In this document: in pieces, positions 49,316-58,470 of the stretch
How the letters are laid out: each line of letters starts with the position of its first letter
Numbering within the stretch: the first letter of the stretch is position 1
NCBI RefSeq assembly: GCF_000814325.1
Contig: NZ_JPHF01000007.1
Coordinates: forward strand, 62,001 to 126,000
DNA: 64,000 bases
Reading direction: 5' to 3'
Source: Flavihumibacter sp. ZG627
GTDB lineage: Bacteria > Bacteroidota > Bacteroidia > Chitinophagales > Chitinophagaceae
Program-made: the position numbers and the translations under genes
Notes under the pieces: generated by a model
Databases searched by the model: none
The model's input: only the letters and a program-made list of their open reading frames with translations
Told to the model about the DNA's origin: nothing

Positions 49316-50563
49316 ATGTCTGAAAATCCTTCCCAACTCATACGGCAATACAAAGAGGATAAACAATCGGTTTACAATACCTGGTTTATCAATAATGAAG
49401 AAAGGCTTAAAGCTTTTCGTTCAATCCGGCGAGGAGTAATGCAGGTGATTGAGGATATTAAGAGTAAAAAATTTCCGAACGATTTCAAAGGTTCCTCACT
49501 TGAGTTTGTACTTACCTGCATCACTGAGCAAAAGCAGGTATTTGAAGGAGCATCTCATCCGTTTTACTGGAAGCCTAAACTTAGGATACCCGATATATAT
49601 GAGAACGAAAATAATAAGCAGGCTTTCGGACAGTTTTTAGAAAACTGTTTGAATGCAAAATCAGAAGAACAGATCATTAAAGAAATTATCAGGCTTGATA
49701 GTTTAAAGATAAAAGGGCTTGGACCTGCAGTAGCAAGCATTCTTTATTTTCTGCATCCCACTATTATTCCTCCATTTAACACAGCTATCATTAACGGCTT
49801 TAATTTTTTATACAAAGACAAAAAGAAATTAGGTAGCTGGAATGAATACCTGAAGCTGAGAGAAGTAATGATTGATGCCAATAACCAGCACCGTTCCGAA
49901 TTATCATCCGATCTGGGAGCTATTGCAGGCTTATTGTTTGAAATTGGAACACAGAAGCTGATTTTGGGAAGCGATGTATATTTATCAGAACCCGAACGCA
50001 AAAAGTTAGAAAAACTAATAGAGAAGCGTCAGGAAAGTGTGCAGCAGGAAAAAGACGAAGAAAATCTGCATACGGAAATGCAATATCATTTATTAAAAAT
50101 TGGGAATGCTTTGGGCTATGACGTTATTGCTGCATCTAACGACCGTTCCAAATCACATTGTGGTAGCAGTTTTTCATTTATAAGTTTACAGCAATTCCCT
50201 GAAATTAATTTGGAAAGAGACACATTAAATACGGTAAAGCTGATTGATGTATTGTGGTTTCAGAAAGGAACTAATAATGTCATTGCTGCCTTTGAGGTGG
50301 AAAAAAGTACCAGTATTTATTCTGGTATTCTGCGGCTGACCGATTTAAGCTATACCATAGCCGACGGTGATGAAGTATTCTACCTGATAGTACCTGATAA
50401 ACGAGAGAAGGACGTTTGCCTTCAACTTTCCCGCCCTGCAATTAAACAAAACAATGTAATAATTAAATACATCCTGTTTTCAGAACTCCGCAATCATTGC
50501 GATGCACTTTGTAAGTTTGGAGAAAGTCATCACATCATGGAAAAAATTGCGAAGGCGGTATAA
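49316..50563 (+). CDS. HhH plus PD-(D/E)XK nuclease-like protein
   Basis: This 415-aa protein is not a close match to a named family. Around residues 125-155 a helix-hairpin-helix-like motif (KIKGLGPAVASILYFLHP) suggests DNA contact. After a coiled-coil linker (about 230-260) the C-terminal part resembles a restriction-endonuclease fold: LIDVLWF (Asp), then AAFEVEKSTSIYSG (the E-x-K pattern, about residues 325-340), a motif set found in type II-like and Mrr-like nucleases. It may cleave DNA or sense damaged ends. It converges with the TonB receptor and shares a terminator with it. Confidence 0.6.
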   Translation: MSENPSQLIRQYKEDKQSVYNTWFINNEERLKAFRSIRRGVMQVIEDIKSKKFPNDFKGSSLEFVLTCITEQKQVFEGASHPFYWKPKLRIPDIYENENNKQAFGQFLENCLNAKSEEQIIKEIIRLDSLKIKGLGPAVASILYFLHPTIIPPFNTAIINGFNFLYKDKKKLGSWNEYLKLREVMIDANNQHRSELSSDLGAIAGLLFEIGTQKLILGSDVYLSEPERKKLEKLIEKRQESVQQEKDEENLHTEMQYHLLKIGNALGYDVIAASNDRSKSHCGSSFSFISLQQFPEINLERDTLNTVKLIDVLWFQKGTNNVIAAFEVEKSTSIYSGILRLTDLSYTIADGDEVFYLIVPDKREKDVCLQLSRPAIKQNNVIIKYILFSELRNHCDALCKFGESHHIMEKIAKAV

Positions 50564-50565
50564 AT

Positions 50566-50600
50566 AAAAAAGCGGCAGTAAATATTTCTGCCGCTTTTCT
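50566..50600. terminator. Bidirectional terminator between convergent genes
   Basis: AAAAGCGGCAG (within 50566-50578) pairs with CTGCCGCTTTT (50588-50598), with an A-run on the left and a T-run on the right. It ends the nuclease gene on the plus strand and the TonB receptor gene on the minus strand. Confidence 0.88.
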
Positions 50601-50601
50601 T

Positions 50602-52806
50602 TTAGAGTTTTGCCCCCACTGATATAAAGAACGTTCTTCCATCTGCCGGTAAAGCCCCCGGCCCTGGGTAACCACCTGCACGACGGGTGAAGTATCTTTC
50701 ATCAAATAAATTATTTATTCCTGCTTTAAGATTTAACCCTTTTGCAAATTTGTATGTAGCTGTTAAGTCAGTTACAGTATAAGATGGAATTAATCCTGTA
50801 TTTCCATTAGCAGAAGCAGCAACCGTATTATTCGCATCGCTGAACGTTTCTCCAACACTGCTTATCTGTGCTGTTAATAAAAACCCTTTATACCCGCCGG
50901 TTATACCACCCCGGAAAATATGGGCAGGCGCATTTTCTACCTTCTTTCCCTTTGTATTGGCATCTTTATGATCGCCGCTGTATTTGGCATCTGTGTATCC
51001 ATAAGATCCGAAAATAATTACATCCGTATGTTTACTTTTTGTAAAAGCCCTGATGGGATTAAATTCAACGTAGCCTTCAAAACCTTTACTGGTGCTGGCT
51101 CCCACATTTGTAATTAAACGGTAAGTAGCCCCTGTTGGTGTAATAGTGCCTACACGGTTATTGTATTGTAAATAAAAACCGCTTACATCAAATTGAATAA
51201 AATTTTTCACTTTGCCCCGATAGCCTAAGTCAATATTATAACCTTTGGCATCTTTTAAATCAGGATCAACTACATCTGTTGTTGGCGGTGCCTGCAGATT
51301 TGCAAATTGAATAGGACGATATGCCTGTGAAATATTTGCATATACTTCCGTAGCTTTTGTAACATGGAATTCTGTTCCCACACCTGCCAGTAGGAAACTG
51401 CGGCTGCGTGTAATATTTTGCAAAATTATTTCTGCACCACCGGAAGTGTATCCGTTTCGTCCTGAAGAAGAACCCTCCAGCCACTCATATCGAATGCCGG
51501 GAATAATCAATAACTTATCTGTAACACGAAAAATGTTTTCTGCAAAAGCAGCTGCATTTTTAGAATTAAATTCTATATCCCTGGGATAGTTGCCTGAAAC
51601 CGTTACATCATACCCTGTACCGGTAGTTCCTTTACCATCGGCTTGCCTTGTGGTAGTACCGGTGTATAAACGAATGCCACCTGAAAAAGTATTTTTCATT
51701 TCTCCAATAGTATAATCAGTTATGATGCGGCTTTCTAAACCATAGTTTCTGTATTGGTCAAGATTAACAACCCTGTTATTATAATTAAGAGTTGTTGCAT
51801 TAATGCTGTCCCTTGTGGTTATTGATTGTAAAAAACCTACGCTGTTTCTGTCGCCGACGGTACCAAACAGTTTTGTATTCCACCGGGTCTTTTCATTTAT
51901 TTGATAGTTGGCGATTAATGCAGGCGTTGTCCATGTTATGTCAAACCAGTTGCGGCTGCGAAAACTTTGTTGTGCATCCTGTTTTATTTGTGCATCTGTT
52001 AAACCGCCGGGCTGTTGGCTACGGATATGTGAACGCATAATTTCAGCAGTTAAGGAAAATTTAGAACTGAAATTGTAGGTTACAGTTCCATAACCGGCAT
52101 TGGTATAGTATTGACTGTTCTCTCTCCAGCCATTTCCATTGCGATGATCAAAAAAAGTATAGTAATGAACTTTCCCTTTTTTACCGCCTATCGCATTATA
52201 ACTATTAAACAGTCCGTTACTGCCAACAGTTTGCTGTGTTTCAAATTCAAAAGGTTTATTGATCTCATTGCCATTACGCAAAATATAATTTATCAATCCG
52301 CCAAACTGAGGGCCGTATTGCAGAGAACCTTGCCCCCGAACAATTTCAATGCGCTGCACCGCCTGTAGTTGTGGATTATAATAAGCTTCAGGATAGCCAA
52401 AGGGATCTGCTGCGATATCGTAGCCATTTTGCCGCACATTAAATTCCCAGCTGCGGTTAGGGCTTAATCCACGGGCAGCAATACCAATTTGGATACCGCT
52501 TGGGTCGCTTTCCCAAATATGGATACCAGGCACTTTTGCAAGTACCTGACGCATGGTATTGGTTACTACATTACCCTGTACATTATCCAACACTATCAAC
52601 GCATTTTTCTTACCAGCATAAATATTAGTACCTACAATTTCCGGCATTTGCTGATAGTCGCTTTTGCTGTTTCGACCAACGACAGTTACATCAGGTAAAT
52701 ACTTCAAATGGCCTGTATCAGCATTTTGTACCTTTTCCTTTGTTTGCGCTTTTGCTACACTAAAAATTGACAGAGCAATAACTATTACAACACCTTTCTT
52801 TCTCAT
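50602..52806 (-). CDS. TonB-dependent outer-membrane receptor (FecA/OprC-like)
   Basis: The ATG at 52806 (MRKKGVVIVIALSIFSVAKAQ) gives a 734-aa protein with a signal peptide; an upstream in-frame start at 52842 would put 12 residues before it. The plug is typical (GLSPNRSWEFNVRQNG, VRGQGSLQYGPQFGGLINYIL), followed by a 22-strand-type barrel ending in KAGINNLFDERYF and an aromatic tail. There is no STN domain, so no sigma signalling. Because it is encoded among copper-related genes it may import a metal complex such as copper, but siderophore uptake is equally possible. Confidence 0.9.
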   Translation of the reverse strand: MRKKGVVIVIALSIFSVAKAQTKEKVQNADTGHLKYLPDVTVVGRNSKSDYQQMPEIVGTNIYAGKKNALIVLDNVQGNVVTNTMRQVLAKVPGIHIWESDPSGIQIGIAARGLSPNRSWEFNVRQNGYDIAADPFGYPEAYYNPQLQAVQRIEIVRGQGSLQYGPQFGGLINYILRNGNEINKPFEFETQQTVGSNGLFNSYNAIGGKKGKVHYYTFFDHRNGNGWRENSQYYTNAGYGTVTYNFSSKFSLTAEIMRSHIRSQQPGGLTDAQIKQDAQQSFRSRNWFDITWTTPALIANYQINEKTRWNTKLFGTVGDRNSVGFLQSITTRDSINATTLNYNNRVVNLDQYRNYGLESRIITDYTIGEMKNTFSGGIRLYTGTTTRQADGKGTTGTGYDVTVSGNYPRDIEFNSKNAAAFAENIFRVTDKLLIIPGIRYEWLEGSSSGRNGYTSGGAEIILQNITRSRSFLLAGVGTEFHVTKATEVYANISQAYRPIQFANLQAPPTTDVVDPDLKDAKGYNIDLGYRGKVKNFIQFDVSGFYLQYNNRVGTITPTGATYRLITNVGASTSKGFEGYVEFNPIRAFTKSKHTDVIIFGSYGYTDAKYSGDHKDANTKGKKVENAPAHIFRGGITGGYKGFLLTAQISSVGETFSDANNTVAASANGNTGLIPSYTVTDLTATYKFAKGLNLKAGINNLFDERYFTRRAGGYPGPGALPADGRTFFISVGAKL

Positions 52807-53005
52807 GAGCCGTTTTTTAGGCTGCAAATTGCTGTATAACAAAGTATTAGCTATTACGCAATTGGGAAATGCGTTTACGTATTCGGGAAAACAATTTTAT
52901 AAGTTTTTTTCATAATTCTGTAACTTTCCAAACATAAGCCCTGTTACCTTTACACTTCAGCAAGCATTGTCATTCAAAGAATTGCCCTATTTTTACAGCG
53001 TCTAA

Positions 53006-53536
53006 ATGAAACGTAGATTATCCATACAACTAAAAGCATTATTTCTGCTGATTGTATTTGCATCAAATACAGCGGTAGGGTTTGCCTGTGCTTTGGGTGT
53101 GGATATGGGCTTCAATTCTTCTAACCATAATGCTGTTGAAGAAGCAACTGAAATACATATACATGCAGATGGTAAAAAACATGTGCATGAAAAAGAGGCG
53201 TTAGCAACTATCACTCATGAGCATCAGGATGGTACTAAACATCAGCATGATAGTGAGCCTGCAAAACAAGTCCCAACCGGAGATAGCAAGTCGTTCACCA
53301 AAAGCCCTGGTGGATGTTGCAGCGATGATGTGCAAAAATTTCAAAATTTAGATAAGAATCTCAATCAAAATGTGAATGCTGGTGTTGATGTGTCGGCGTT
53401 TGTTGCAATTGTAAGCACATTTTTGGGAATTGATTTAGCACAGGGAAATAAGGACTTTCCTCCAAAATACAAAGCCAGGTTTTTTTATCCTCCTCCTCCT
53501 GATATACGTATAGCGATACAGAGTTTTCAGATTTGA
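53006..53536 (+). CDS. His-rich exported metal-binding protein (HYC_CC_PP-like)
   Basis: This 176-aa protein has a signal peptide (MKRRLSIQLKALFLLIVFASN) and a His-rich middle (TEIHIHADGKKHVHEKEA, THEHQDGTKHQHDSE, about residues 49-90), then GGCCSDD and a C-terminal PPPPDIRIAIQSFQI. The CC and PP blocks match the HYC_CC_PP family, though HYC itself is missing. It should bind Cu or Zn through His clusters in the periplasm. It is divergent from the TonB receptor and starts the second efflux operon, 93 bases before the TolC gene. Confidence 0.78.
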   Translation: MKRRLSIQLKALFLLIVFASNTAVGFACALGVDMGFNSSNHNAVEEATEIHIHADGKKHVHEKEALATITHEHQDGTKHQHDSEPAKQVPTGDSKSFTKSPGGCCSDDVQKFQNLDKNLNQNVNAGVDVSAFVAIVSTFLGIDLAQGNKDFPPKYKARFFYPPPPDIRIAIQSFQI

Positions 53537-53629
53537 TTACAGTAAAACAGGTGAAGCTTTAACAGCTTCATCAACCTGAATTTTGCATCCAGCAAATTGA
53601 GGTTTTTTGTTTTACCGTAATCATTTTTT

Positions 53630-54820
53630 ATGCTCAGAAATAGTATCATAGTTTTTCTTATCGGAATTATTGCATTACCGGCTGCCGCACAGCAAGTGCT
53701 CACTGAAAGTGAAGCTGTAACTAAAGCTTTAGCCAATAATAAAAATATTCAGTCTGCTTCGTTGCAGGTGAAGCAGCAGCAACAATTGCTGAAGTCAGCT
53801 ATTAACCTGCCAAACCCGGAGTTCTTTTGGGAAAGCCCTACTGGCAATTTTTACACAGGTAGTATCACACAGTCATTTGAGTTCCCCACTGTTTACAGTA
53901 ACCAATATCGCTTGCAAAAGCAGCAAATTGGTGTAGCCCAAAAGGAACAACAAATTACACAGGCCGATTTGAAGTATAGAATAAAAGCCCTCTACCTCGA
54001 AGCCCAGTTTACAGATTCCCTGGTAAAGCAATTGTATATACAAGACACACTGTACGAAAAAATTAAGTTGTCTGCGATCCGCCAGTTTAATGCAGGGCAG
54101 ATAGATTACCTGCAACAGACATTTGCTGAAACACAATACGGAGAAATTCATAACCAGTACCTGCAATCTATCACAAGATCAAAAGCAATAAAAGCACAGT
54201 TGCAATGGCTGACCGGTATTAAAGATTCCATTATAGTGGAGCCATTGGTAATTAATATCACTCAGGCTCCATTTCCATTCGTTCCGGATTCAATGGCTTT
54301 ACTTGGTAATCCGGGAGTGCAATTATTACAACAACAGCAAGCAGTAGCAAAGCAAAATATAGCATTGCAAAAAAGTAAAGCATTGCCCGGTTTGGCATTT
54401 GGCTATTTTAACCAGGGTGAGCGGGATACTAAATGGAACAACCGTTTTCGCTTTGGCATTACCATCCCGCTGTGGTTTGGCCAGTATAAGGGTAATATCA
54501 GTGCTGCCAAAACGGAGCAACAGGTTATACAAAGCAGACAGGAAGGTTTGCAGCAGGAACTATCTGCACAGGTTATTAATGCAAGCAGCGAAATACATGC
54601 TAACTGGCAATCGGTACAATATTATCAGCAAACGGGTTTGAGAAAGGCCCAGGAAGTAATTACAACTTCACAACGGTTTTTTGTAAGCGGGGAAATAGAC
54701 TATATCAGTTTCATGCGGAATAATAACGATGCCTACAGCATTTATCAGAAATATCTCGAAGCCGTAAGAAATTACAATCTAAGTGTCATCAATTATCAAT
54801 ACTTAATGGGTCAGTTATGA
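53630..54820 (+). CDS. TolC-family outer-membrane efflux protein (system 2)
   Basis: This 396-aa protein has a signal peptide ending near ALPAAAQQ and the TolC/CzcC helical pattern: LTESEAVTKALANNKNIQS, a coiled-coil hairpin, ALFLEAQF-like LYLEAQF, then a repeat half with AVAKQNIALQKSKALPGLAFGY (cited in parts). It is about 35% smaller in variation from the 43952 protein and not a recent copy. It forms the outer channel of the second tripartite system. Its stop overlaps the adaptor start by 4 bases (ATGA). Confidence 0.86.
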   Translation: MLRNSIIVFLIGIIALPAAAQQVLTESEAVTKALANNKNIQSASLQVKQQQQLLKSAINLPNPEFFWESPTGNFYTGSITQSFEFPTVYSNQYRLQKQQIGVAQKEQQITQADLKYRIKALYLEAQFTDSLVKQLYIQDTLYEKIKLSAIRQFNAGQIDYLQQTFAETQYGEIHNQYLQSITRSKAIKAQLQWLTGIKDSIIVEPLVINITQAPFPFVPDSMALLGNPGVQLLQQQQAVAKQNIALQKSKALPGLAFGYFNQGERDTKWNNRFRFGITIPLWFGQYKGNISAAKTEQQVIQSRQEGLQQELSAQVINASSEIHANWQSVQYYQQTGLRKAQEVITTSQRFFVSGEIDYISFMRNNNDAYSIYQKYLEAVRNYNLSVINYQYLMGQL

Positions 54821-56484
54821 AAAGAATAATTATTCTATTGTTATTATCATTGCCTGTAATGGCATTTGCACACGGTGGTGAAGACCATGGTGATGCAAAG
54901 AAAACAACCGCTGCATCAACCAGCTATTTTTCTACAGAAGCCTTTTCTGATAAGTATGAGTTACTGCTCAGGTACAGCCCCATTACTCCGGGCAAAGAAA
55001 CAATACTGAAATTATTTATCAGCGAATTTGATACGAATAAACCGATCGACAGTGCAACGCTGAATATAACCGTTAGCGGCAATCCAAATTTAAAAGTTGT
55101 TGTTTCAAGAATAGAAAAAGGAATTTATGAATTGAAAACAACCTTCCCTGAAAAGAAAGCTTACAGTCTTGTAGTAAGCATAAACAGCTATGCCGGTATT
55201 GATTTAATTCAGTTGAATAATATTGAAACGGGTAAAGAACTCAATGTTGCTGCAACTGAAAATACGGCTCATACACACTGGTACAGCAGCAATTGGTTTT
55301 TTGGTCTGATAGGTTTGCTTATTGGTTTAATTGTTATGTTTTTCATCAATAAAACCCGGAGCAGAAAAATTATTGCTACTGCAATTATTCTTTTTTGTCT
55401 TCTGCCAACAGCCACTTATAATTCAGTGTCTGCACACGATGGCCACGATGAAGCTGGTGCCAAAAAGAGCGGAGGTTCATCCACAATATTTATGGTAGAA
55501 AAAGAAACACAATTTCTTTTCAATATACAAACCCAAAAGATCGGTACGGGAGATTTTAACGAGTCATCTGTTTTATTGGGAACTGTAACAGCTGCACCAC
55601 AAGGAAGAGCTGTAATACAATCACCCCAGGCAGGTAAAATAATTTCACTGAGGGTTACACCTGGTCAACGGGTTGGCAAGGGCCAGGTAGTGGCGGTAAT
55701 AGAACAACAGGTGGATGCCGGAACACAGATCAGTATCATTTCTCAAAGCAACTCAGTTAATGCAGAATACGAAGCAGCCAAAGCTCAGTATGAAAGACTG
55801 AAAGCTATTGAGGATATCGCTGCCAAGAAAGATATAACAGAGGCAAAAGCCCGGTACGAAAGTGCTAAGCGAAACAAAGCCCTCTTTGATGCTAATACAG
55901 GCAGAAATACCGGCAATACTAAAGCAATAACTCTTACATCACCTGTTAGCGGTGTGGTAGGCACTTTTAATTATGCAATAGGCGCAGTAGTGAATGGCGG
56001 CGAAACGCTGTTTGAAATAACCAATCTTGAACAGGTATTTGTAGAAGCACAGGTATTTACTGCGGATGTTGAGAAAATGAAATCAGCTACAGCATTTACC
56101 ACTACCAGCAACACTGATACTGCTACCTACAAACTAAAAATGGTTAGCACAGCACAAGCTGTTAATGCCGGTAATCAGTCACAAAAGGTAGTTTTTGAAC
56201 TTATCAATCCCAAAGGCCAGTTTAAAATTGGTGAAAATATAAATGTGCGGATGACCGGAAGTAGTGTCGTAAGACAGGTGGTAATACCCAACGAAGCCAT
56301 TGCAGAAGTAAATGGTAAGCCGGCCATTTTTATAAAAGATAAAGCAGAGCAATATAGTATCAGCTTTATTGTGAAGGGAGAAAGCAATGACAAATTTACT
56401 GTTGTCACTAAAGGAACTGAGGATGGTGAAAGGATTGTTACAGCAAATGTGTATCAAATGAAAATGATGTATTTAAACCAATAA
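54817..56484 (+). CDS. RND periplasmic adaptor fused to an extra N-terminal exported domain
   Basis: This 555-aa protein looks like two exported proteins joined. Residues 1-20 are a signal peptide ending FAHGGEDHG. A beta-rich periplasmic domain of the FixH/YtkA kind follows (to about 145), then a transmembrane helix (about 154-176). After a short basic turn (KTRSRK), a second signal-like hydrophobic segment (about 181-204) ends in SAHDGHDEAG. From about 230 on it is a standard CzcB/CusB adaptor, with IQSPQAGKIISLRVTPGQRVG and LTSPVSGVVGTFNYAIGAVV (cited in parts). Normal adaptors lack the first 200 residues. His pairs near both processed ends suggest metal binding. Confidence 0.82.
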   Translation: MKRIIILLLLSLPVMAFAHGGEDHGDAKKTTAASTSYFSTEAFSDKYELLLRYSPITPGKETILKLFISEFDTNKPIDSATLNITVSGNPNLKVVVSRIEKGIYELKTTFPEKKAYSLVVSINSYAGIDLIQLNNIETGKELNVAATENTAHTHWYSSNWFFGLIGLLIGLIVMFFINKTRSRKIIATAIILFCLLPTATYNSVSAHDGHDEAGAKKSGGSSTIFMVEKETQFLFNIQTQKIGTGDFNESSVLLGTVTAAPQGRAVIQSPQAGKIISLRVTPGQRVGKGQVVAVIEQQVDAGTQISIISQSNSVNAEYEAAKAQYERLKAIEDIAAKKDITEAKARYESAKRNKALFDANTGRNTGNTKAITLTSPVSGVVGTFNYAIGAVVNGGETLFEITNLEQVFVEAQVFTADVEKMKSATAFTTTSNTDTATYKLKMVSTAQAVNAGNQSQKVVFELINPKGQFKIGENINVRMTGSSVVRQVVIPNEAIAEVNGKPAIFIKDKAEQYSISFIVKGESNDKFTVVTKGTEDGERIVTANVYQMKMMYLNQ

Positions 56485-56500
56485 TTAAAAAACAAACAAC

Positions 56501-56950
56501 ATGAGAAAATTAATAATGATGTTCCTGCTGCTTTCACCTGCTATAGCAGCCTTTGCACAAACAAACGACAAAGAAGCGGTAAAAAATGTATTGAACAACT
56601 ACAAAAAAGCAATTGAAAAACTGGACACAGCTGGTGTAGTAAACCTGTTTGTAAAAGATTCGAAAGTATTTGAACAGGCCAAAGATGAAGGCACCATTGG
56701 GCATTACCTGGAGCATCACCTGGGACCCGAACTGAAAGATTTTAAATCTTTCACCTTTAGCGATTATAAGGTAGATGTGATTGTAACAGGCGACTACGCT
56801 TTCTCAACAGAAACTTATATCTACACTATCATTCTTGCAAAAGATGGTAAAGAAATCAAAAGCCAGGGTGTAGCTACTTCTGTATTAAGGAAAACTAAAG
56901 AAGGCTGGAAAATTGTACAAACACATTCGTCATTCAGAAAAGCGAAATAA
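56501..56950 (+). CDS. Exported NTF2-like (SnoaL/DUF4440-type) protein
   Basis: This 149-aa protein has a signal peptide (MRKLIMMFLLLSPAIAAFAQ) and an NTF2-like cone fold. It shows the pattern EAVKNVLNNYKKAIEKLDTAGVVNLF, then SKVFEQ, GDYAFSTETYIYTI and WKIVQTHSSFRK (cited in parts). Catalytic residues are not obvious, and the family often binds small hydrophobic or metal-linked ligands. It lies 16 bases after the adaptor gene. A His in the last motif is conserved in many members. Its metal role is inferred from operon position only. Confidence 0.75.
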   Translation: MRKLIMMFLLLSPAIAAFAQTNDKEAVKNVLNNYKKAIEKLDTAGVVNLFVKDSKVFEQAKDEGTIGHYLEHHLGPELKDFKSFTFSDYKVDVIVTGDYAFSTETYIYTIILAKDGKEIKSQGVATSVLRKTKEGWKIVQTHSSFRKAK

Positions 56951-56981
56951 TATTCATTTCAAATGTCAAAAACCAAACAAA

Positions 56982-58043
56982 ATGAAAGCAACGACAACGT
57001 TTATGAGTTTGATAGCCATTGCAGCTATCGCTTTTGCTTCATGTAAAAAGAAACATGACATGGACGCTATGGGGGTAAAAAATATCAATTACCCTGCTGC
57101 TTATATAGTGAATGGAGAAAGCAGTACGATCTCTGTTATTAAATTAAGCAACAACACACTTTCAGACAGCATTACGCTGATGAGAAGCGGCAGCAACATG
57201 ATTATGTGGCCGCACCATATTTATCATCACCAAAATGCAGACATGCATCACATGACTATTGGTGTGCCAGGTATGGACTTAAGTGGAGGACACACTGGTG
57301 GTATGCCGGGTATGAAAGGCAGAGTAGTTGTAATGGATGCGGTAAAAGGAACAGTTTTAAAAAACTTTGAAGTACCAACTATGAATCACAATGCAGTGTA
57401 TTCGCCTGATGGCTCAGAAATCTGGACCTCGTTGATGGATATGGCGGGTAAAGTATTGGTCTATGATGCTACTACCTATACGTTGAAAAATACTATCAAT
57501 GTAGGTATGGAACCTGCAGAAGTAACATTCAGTGCCGATGGTTCAAAAGCTTATGTATGCAATGGTATGGATAACACAGTATCCGTGATCAATCCTTCTA
57601 CAAAGGCAATTATTACCACAATCAATGTTGATATGAACCCCGTTGGTGCATGGCCTTCTTCCATCGGTAAAATGTTTATAGACAATGAAGACGGGCAAAG
57701 TATTTCGGTGATTGATGTGGCTACTAACATTAATGTAGCAACCATTATGCTCAATTTCAAACCAGGTTATGCAGCTTACAATTCTGCAACAAACGAGCTA
57801 TGGGTAAGTAATGCAACAGACGGCAAGGTAGCTTACTATATGGATATGGGCGCTAATACATGGATGAAACATGGCGAGTTTGCAACTGGTGCAGATGCAC
57901 ATGCTATCGCATTCTATGGAAATTATAGTTATGTAACTAATCAGGGAGCTAACACCGTATCCGTAATCAATACAACCACCCATGCAAAGGTGAAAGACAT
58001 TCCAGTTGGTAAAAAACCAAACGGTATTGTATTCAAATTTTAA
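56982..58043 (+). CDS. YncE-like beta-propeller lipoprotein
   Basis: I use the ATG at 56982 (MKATTTFMSLIAIAAIAFASC), giving 353 aa; upstream in-frame codons overlap the NTF2-like gene. Cys21 starts a lipoprotein with polar KKKHDMDAM. The rest is a beta-propeller of YVTN/YncE repeats: YIVNGESSTISVIKL, YVCNGMDNTVSVINP, YVTNQGANTVSVIN (cited in parts). A Met- and His-rich loop (HHIYHHQNADMHHMT at about residues 76-90, and GMDLSGGHTGGMPGM) looks like a copper site. It is probably a surface or periplasmic metal sink. A role for propellers in copper transfer is known in related oxidoreductases. Confidence 0.8.
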   Translation: MKATTTFMSLIAIAAIAFASCKKKHDMDAMGVKNINYPAAYIVNGESSTISVIKLSNNTLSDSITLMRSGSNMIMWPHHIYHHQNADMHHMTIGVPGMDLSGGHTGGMPGMKGRVVVMDAVKGTVLKNFEVPTMNHNAVYSPDGSEIWTSLMDMAGKVLVYDATTYTLKNTINVGMEPAEVTFSADGSKAYVCNGMDNTVSVINPSTKAIITTINVDMNPVGAWPSSIGKMFIDNEDGQSISVIDVATNINVATIMLNFKPGYAAYNSATNELWVSNATDGKVAYYMDMGANTWMKHGEFATGADAHAIAFYGNYSYVTNQGANTVSVINTTTHAKVKDIPVGKKPNGIVFKF

Positions 58044-58070
58044 TTCTTTAAAAAACAAAATCAAACGAAT

Positions 58071-58442
58071 ATGAAACAAATCAAATCAATCATGCTGCTG
58101 CTGATAGCAACAATAGCTCTTAGTGCAGCAAAAGCGCAGGATGTAAAAACTGACACTTTTAAAGTCTGGGGTAATTGTGGCATGTGTAAAAAAACTATTG
58201 AAAAAGCGGCTAACGTAAGTGGTGTGCAAAAAGCAGAATGGAACAGAGAGACAAAAGTTTTCACCTTGCTGTATAACCCTGCTCTAACAACGAATGAAAA
58301 AATTCAAAAAGCCATTGCTGCCGCCGGGTACGATACAGAAAAATTTACCGGTGATGATAAAGCGTATGAAAAGCTTCCCGGTTGCTGCCACTATGATAGA
58401 AAGAAAAAAGATGATGGCGTTCAACCCAATCATCAGCATTAA
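58071..58442 (+). CDS. Periplasmic HMA-type metal-binding protein
   Basis: This 123-aa protein has a signal peptide (MKQIKSIMLLLIATIALSAAKA) and an HMA-like domain with intact CGMC (GNCGMCKKTIEKAANV), a helical pattern and a later LPGCCHYDRK motif, then a His tail (NHQH). It is a paralogue of 39603-39974, which lost the second Cys. It should bind Cu(I) in a CxxC site and pass it to the pump domains. It sits in the second efflux operon, 27 bases after the beta-propeller gene. Confidence 0.82.
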   Translation: MKQIKSIMLLLIATIALSAAKAQDVKTDTFKVWGNCGMCKKTIEKAANVSGVQKAEWNRETKVFTLLYNPALTTNEKIQKAIAAAGYDTEKFTGDDKAYEKLPGCCHYDRKKKDDGVQPNHQH

Positions 58443-58470
58443 TAATTACTCCATTAAAATTTAAAACTAC

